The notes under the pieces were generated by a model, which saw only the letters and a list, made by a program, of their open reading frames with translations, had not been told where the DNA came from and did no database searches. A stretch of DNA of 64,000 bases from Prasinococcaceae sp. CCMP 1430 (lineage: Eukaryota > Prasinodermophyta > Palmophyllophyceae > Prasinococcales > Prasinococcaceae): the NCBI GenBank assembly GCA_013416795.1, contig RQSC01000032.1:544064-608063 (forward strand), read 5' to 3'. Shown piece by piece: positions 61,951-64,000 of this stretch; position 1 is the first letter of the stretch; each line of letters begins with the position of its first letter. Made by a program: the position numbers and the translations under genes.

Positions 61951-63753
61951 TCACGTGATCGAGGAGGCCGCGCCCGGGGCCACCGAGGACGACTTGCGCC
62001 GAGCGGCGAGGAGCTCCCCCGCTGTCTCTAGCGATAGTGGCAGCGAGGAATGTCCGCGCGAAAATGCCCCCATCACGGCGTCGTGCACTCCAAGCGTCGG
62101 CATGCTGTCCTCAACCGTGCTGGCGTTGCCGTCTTCGTGGCCGCGCTCATCGCTCACGTTGAGGCCTGCCCCGGCGTGCGCCCCGACATCGTCTGTGCCG
62201 CCTCCCACCACAGGTGGTCCGCCGGAGAGGACCATGCTGCCATCGAAAAGGTATGTGGTCGGCCCATTTGTGTCCTCGTCAGCGAAGCCTGTGACGTCCA
62301 CGCCGTTGCTGCGCTTCTCCACCTGAAGGTGGCCCACATCGTCCGTCAATTCGACGCTGCCGAGCGCCGCCTGGCCATGGCTGTCATTGCCAATGCCCGC
62401 CGCGGGCTGTGGGGGTAGCTGCGCGACGCAGCGACGCTTGTAGCGCGAGCGGCGCAGCGCTGCCGCAATGCACAGCATCGCGGACGCGCAGAGTGTGCCG
62501 CCGACCAGTGCAGTTGGTACGATCCACGCGGCGACGGTCGCGGACCCATGATCCGATGCTGAGCCCGATGCCTCGCTCGACTGCACGACGACGGTTGCGC
62601 CTGATAGCTCAGACAGCTCAGGAGGTGGCGGGGGCGGAGGCGCCATCACAGGCGGGGGCATTGCGTCTTGTGCAGGTGTTGGGGGTGGGGGCGGTTGCAC
62701 CAAGCATTCGCCGCCGTCGTAGTCGAATTCAGAGCAGTTCAGGTCAATCGACGCAGCCCCGAACCTCACTGCCTCCGCGCCCCCGTCATCGCAAAGGCCA
62801 TTCGTCGTCCACGCGAAGCGCAGAAAGTCGGGGAAGCATCGCCGTGCGCAATCGGCCGAGCTGCGCGCGCCTGCGGAGGTGCACAGCTCTTCGCCGTCGA
62901 GTCCCGGCTCTGAGCCACCCGCCGAGCCTGAGCTAGCGCCATCTTGCTCCTGCTCTTGGTCGCCGCCGCCGCCAGCACCACTAGCGCTTCCAGCACTCGC
63001 GCTGGGCTGCCCACATGGCGGTAGTGCCGCCTCCACGCGCTGCGTAAGAGGCGCGTCCGGGCCGGCGATGTCACTGTGGTTACTGCCGTTTCCGCCTGCG
63101 GAGGCGAGCGTGCCGAAGCTTGCGGAAGTGATGCAAACGCTCTCTCGCGACGCATTGAAACCTGTCGCCATCTCCAGCAAAACAAGGACGGGTCCCGTTG
63201 TTGCCGGCTGCGACTGGTCCGCCGCTTGGGGCACTCCTCCCGCCGCGTCGTCGCCACCAGCCTGTGAGGAAGACGCTGCAGCCGCTGGCGTCGATGCCGG
63301 CGGGGGCGCATTGCTACTGTTGGTAGCCGACGCTTCTGCGTTCGGCGGAATTGGCTGCGACACCCCCGGCAGGCTCAACGAGGTCACCGTGCCTGTGGAG
63401 GGCTCGAACGAGACGAAGATCCGGCACGCACCAGCCAGCCCGGCACCTGCAAATGTAAGAGGTGCGGGCGCTGTGAATTGGGATGAGGGGGCAGCCGGGA
63501 CGTCTGTGCCCTCGCTGTCCACCCCGAGTCCTCCCGCCGTGTCGGACTTTCGTACTGACACTACCAGGCTGAAGTTCCACACCGGCACCGTGCTCTGCAT
63601 GGCCACGCCGATGACGCCCGAGTGCAGCTTGCCAGCCTCCTTCGAAGCTATGAAAGGGTTCAAGGAGAGCGCGATGGCGGCGACTTCCGCATCGCCGCCA
63701 CTGGCCGCGCCCGACCCCGAAGGGGCTGGCAATGCAGACGTCGGCGACGACAT
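61951..63753 (-). CDS. Type I membrane protein with LNR-like module
   Basis: 600 residues from the ATG at 63753, one open frame. A long extracellular region of Ser/Ala/Gly-rich low complexity contains one ordered stretch with even hydrophobicity (PVWNFSLVVSVRKSD, CRIFVSFEPSTGTVTSLSLP). Before the membrane is a Cys module: SADCARRCFPDFLRFAWTTN, GLCDDGG, LNCSEFDYDGGECL, whose NGLCD...DGGEC resembles Notch/LNR calcium-binding repeats. A Pro-rich linker precedes the TM (AAWIVPTALVGGTLCASAML), then a basic anchor (RRSRYKRRC) and a tail of about 160 residues. No signal peptide follows the ATG, so one or more 5' exons probably lie beyond 63780, possibly outside the window. Possibly a surface receptor or adhesin; function unknown. 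Confidence 0.75.
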   Translation of the reverse strand: MSSPTSALPAPSGSGAASGGDAEVAAIALSLNPFIASKEAGKLHSGVIGVAMQSTVPVWNFSLVVSVRKSDTAGGLGVDSEGTDVPAAPSSQFTAPAPLTFAGAGLAGACRIFVSFEPSTGTVTSLSLPGVSQPIPPNAEASATNSSNAPPPASTPAAAASSSQAGGDDAAGGVPQAADQSQPATTGPVLVLLEMATGFNASRESVCITSASFGTLASAGGNGSNHSDIAGPDAPLTQRVEAALPPCGQPSASAGSASGAGGGGDQEQEQDGASSGSAGGSEPGLDGEELCTSAGARSSADCARRCFPDFLRFAWTTNGLCDDGGAEAVRFGAASIDLNCSEFDYDGGECLVQPPPPPTPAQDAMPPPVMAPPPPPPPELSELSGATVVVQSSEASGSASDHGSATVAAWIVPTALVGGTLCASAMLCIAAALRRSRYKRRCVAQLPPQPAAGIGNDSHGQAALGSVELTDDVGHLQVEKRSNGVDVTGFADEDTNGPTTYLFDGSMVLSGGPPVVGGGTDDVGAHAGAGLNVSDERGHEDGNASTVEDSMPTLGVHDAVMGAFSRGHSSLPLSLETAGELLAARRKSSSVAPGAASSIT

Positions 63754-63785
63754 GATTCCCTCGCACACACGTCGCGGGCCTTCCG

Positions 63786-63800
63786 TTTTAATTTTTGCCC
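63786..63800 (-). promoter_or_regulatory. 15-mer GGGCAAAAATTAAAA shared with 18599-18613
   Basis: An AT-rich block 33 bases upstream of the ATG at 63753. The identical 15 bases occur upstream of FBPase, also on the minus strand. May be a regulatory element, a UTR motif or chance. Confidence 0.4.
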
Positions 63801-64000
63801 AGGCTGGCTGTCAGCCCCCTGGCAACCTCGGCGGCGGAGTCAGCGCCCGTCTGCTCCCCGTCGCCCGGCCACTCGCGCGAGAGGGCAGGTGGCTGGAGCG
63901 CCGCGGCGGGACCGTGCGCCGCGGCTACCGGCGCTGGGCGCAGCGGCGCGTCCGCTGCCGCCCGCCGGAGGGGCGCGAGCCGAAGCACGGTTGAAATTGC

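Overview
This window is nuclear DNA from a photosynthetic eukaryote, most likely a unicellular alga. It is very GC-rich, gene-dense, and its genes alternate strands. Many genes are split by short introns (about 80-290 bases) whose donors are mostly GTGCG-type. Plastid functions (thioredoxin-type fructose-1,6-bisphosphatase, stearoyl-ACP desaturase, D1 C-terminal processing protease, DUF3531 protein, plastid-like GNAT, LpxB) sit beside typical eukaryotic ones (MFAP1, URI1, fibrillarin, CSB/ERCC6, RPN6, UQCRH). Haptophyte or a related GC-rich alga is a guess; the sequence does not fix the lineage. Single N characters at 18303, 36586, 39606 and 43802 mark assembly gaps or uncertain bases.

Layout. 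0-9 kb: 3' part of transketolase, a two-TM protein, a six-exon LpxB, a small orphan and a Cys-rich membrane protein. 10-24 kb: 3-hydroxyacyl-CoA dehydrogenase, acyl-ACP desaturase, mitochondrial PDH-E2, chloroplast FBPase, fused PurK-PurE, an acid phosphatase-like HAD protein and seryl-tRNA synthetase. 24-34 kb: MFAP1, a PLC-like phosphodiesterase, an SLC19-type vitamin transporter, a GH28 protein, a repeat-containing membrane protein and a MAPEG protein. 34-39 kb: CSB-type SNF2 ATPase, a gap, a six-copy 86-bp repeat, a 5'-truncated GH3/NagZ and fibrillarin without its start; this block looks rearranged or misassembled. 39-50 kb: UQCRH, URI1, a Myb-type Pol I termination-like factor, DUF3531 protein, GNAT and two orphans. 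50-64 kb: CtpA, diaminopimelate decarboxylase, MATE transporter, RPN6, fused LeuC-LeuD and a membrane protein with an LNR-like module.

The genes are housekeeping and metabolic and do not form one pathway cluster. Themes are central carbon metabolism (transketolase, FBPase, PDH-E2), plastid lipid and amino-acid synthesis (desaturase, LpxB, DAP decarboxylase, LeuCD) and RNA/transcription machinery. The most notable shared non-coding feature is a telo-box-like element (AAACCCTA or its core) in about ten intergenic regions next to gene starts. Many exon models below were built by joining homologous blocks through GT/AG sites of matching phase; where no in-frame ATG could be found the 5' end is given as unresolved.
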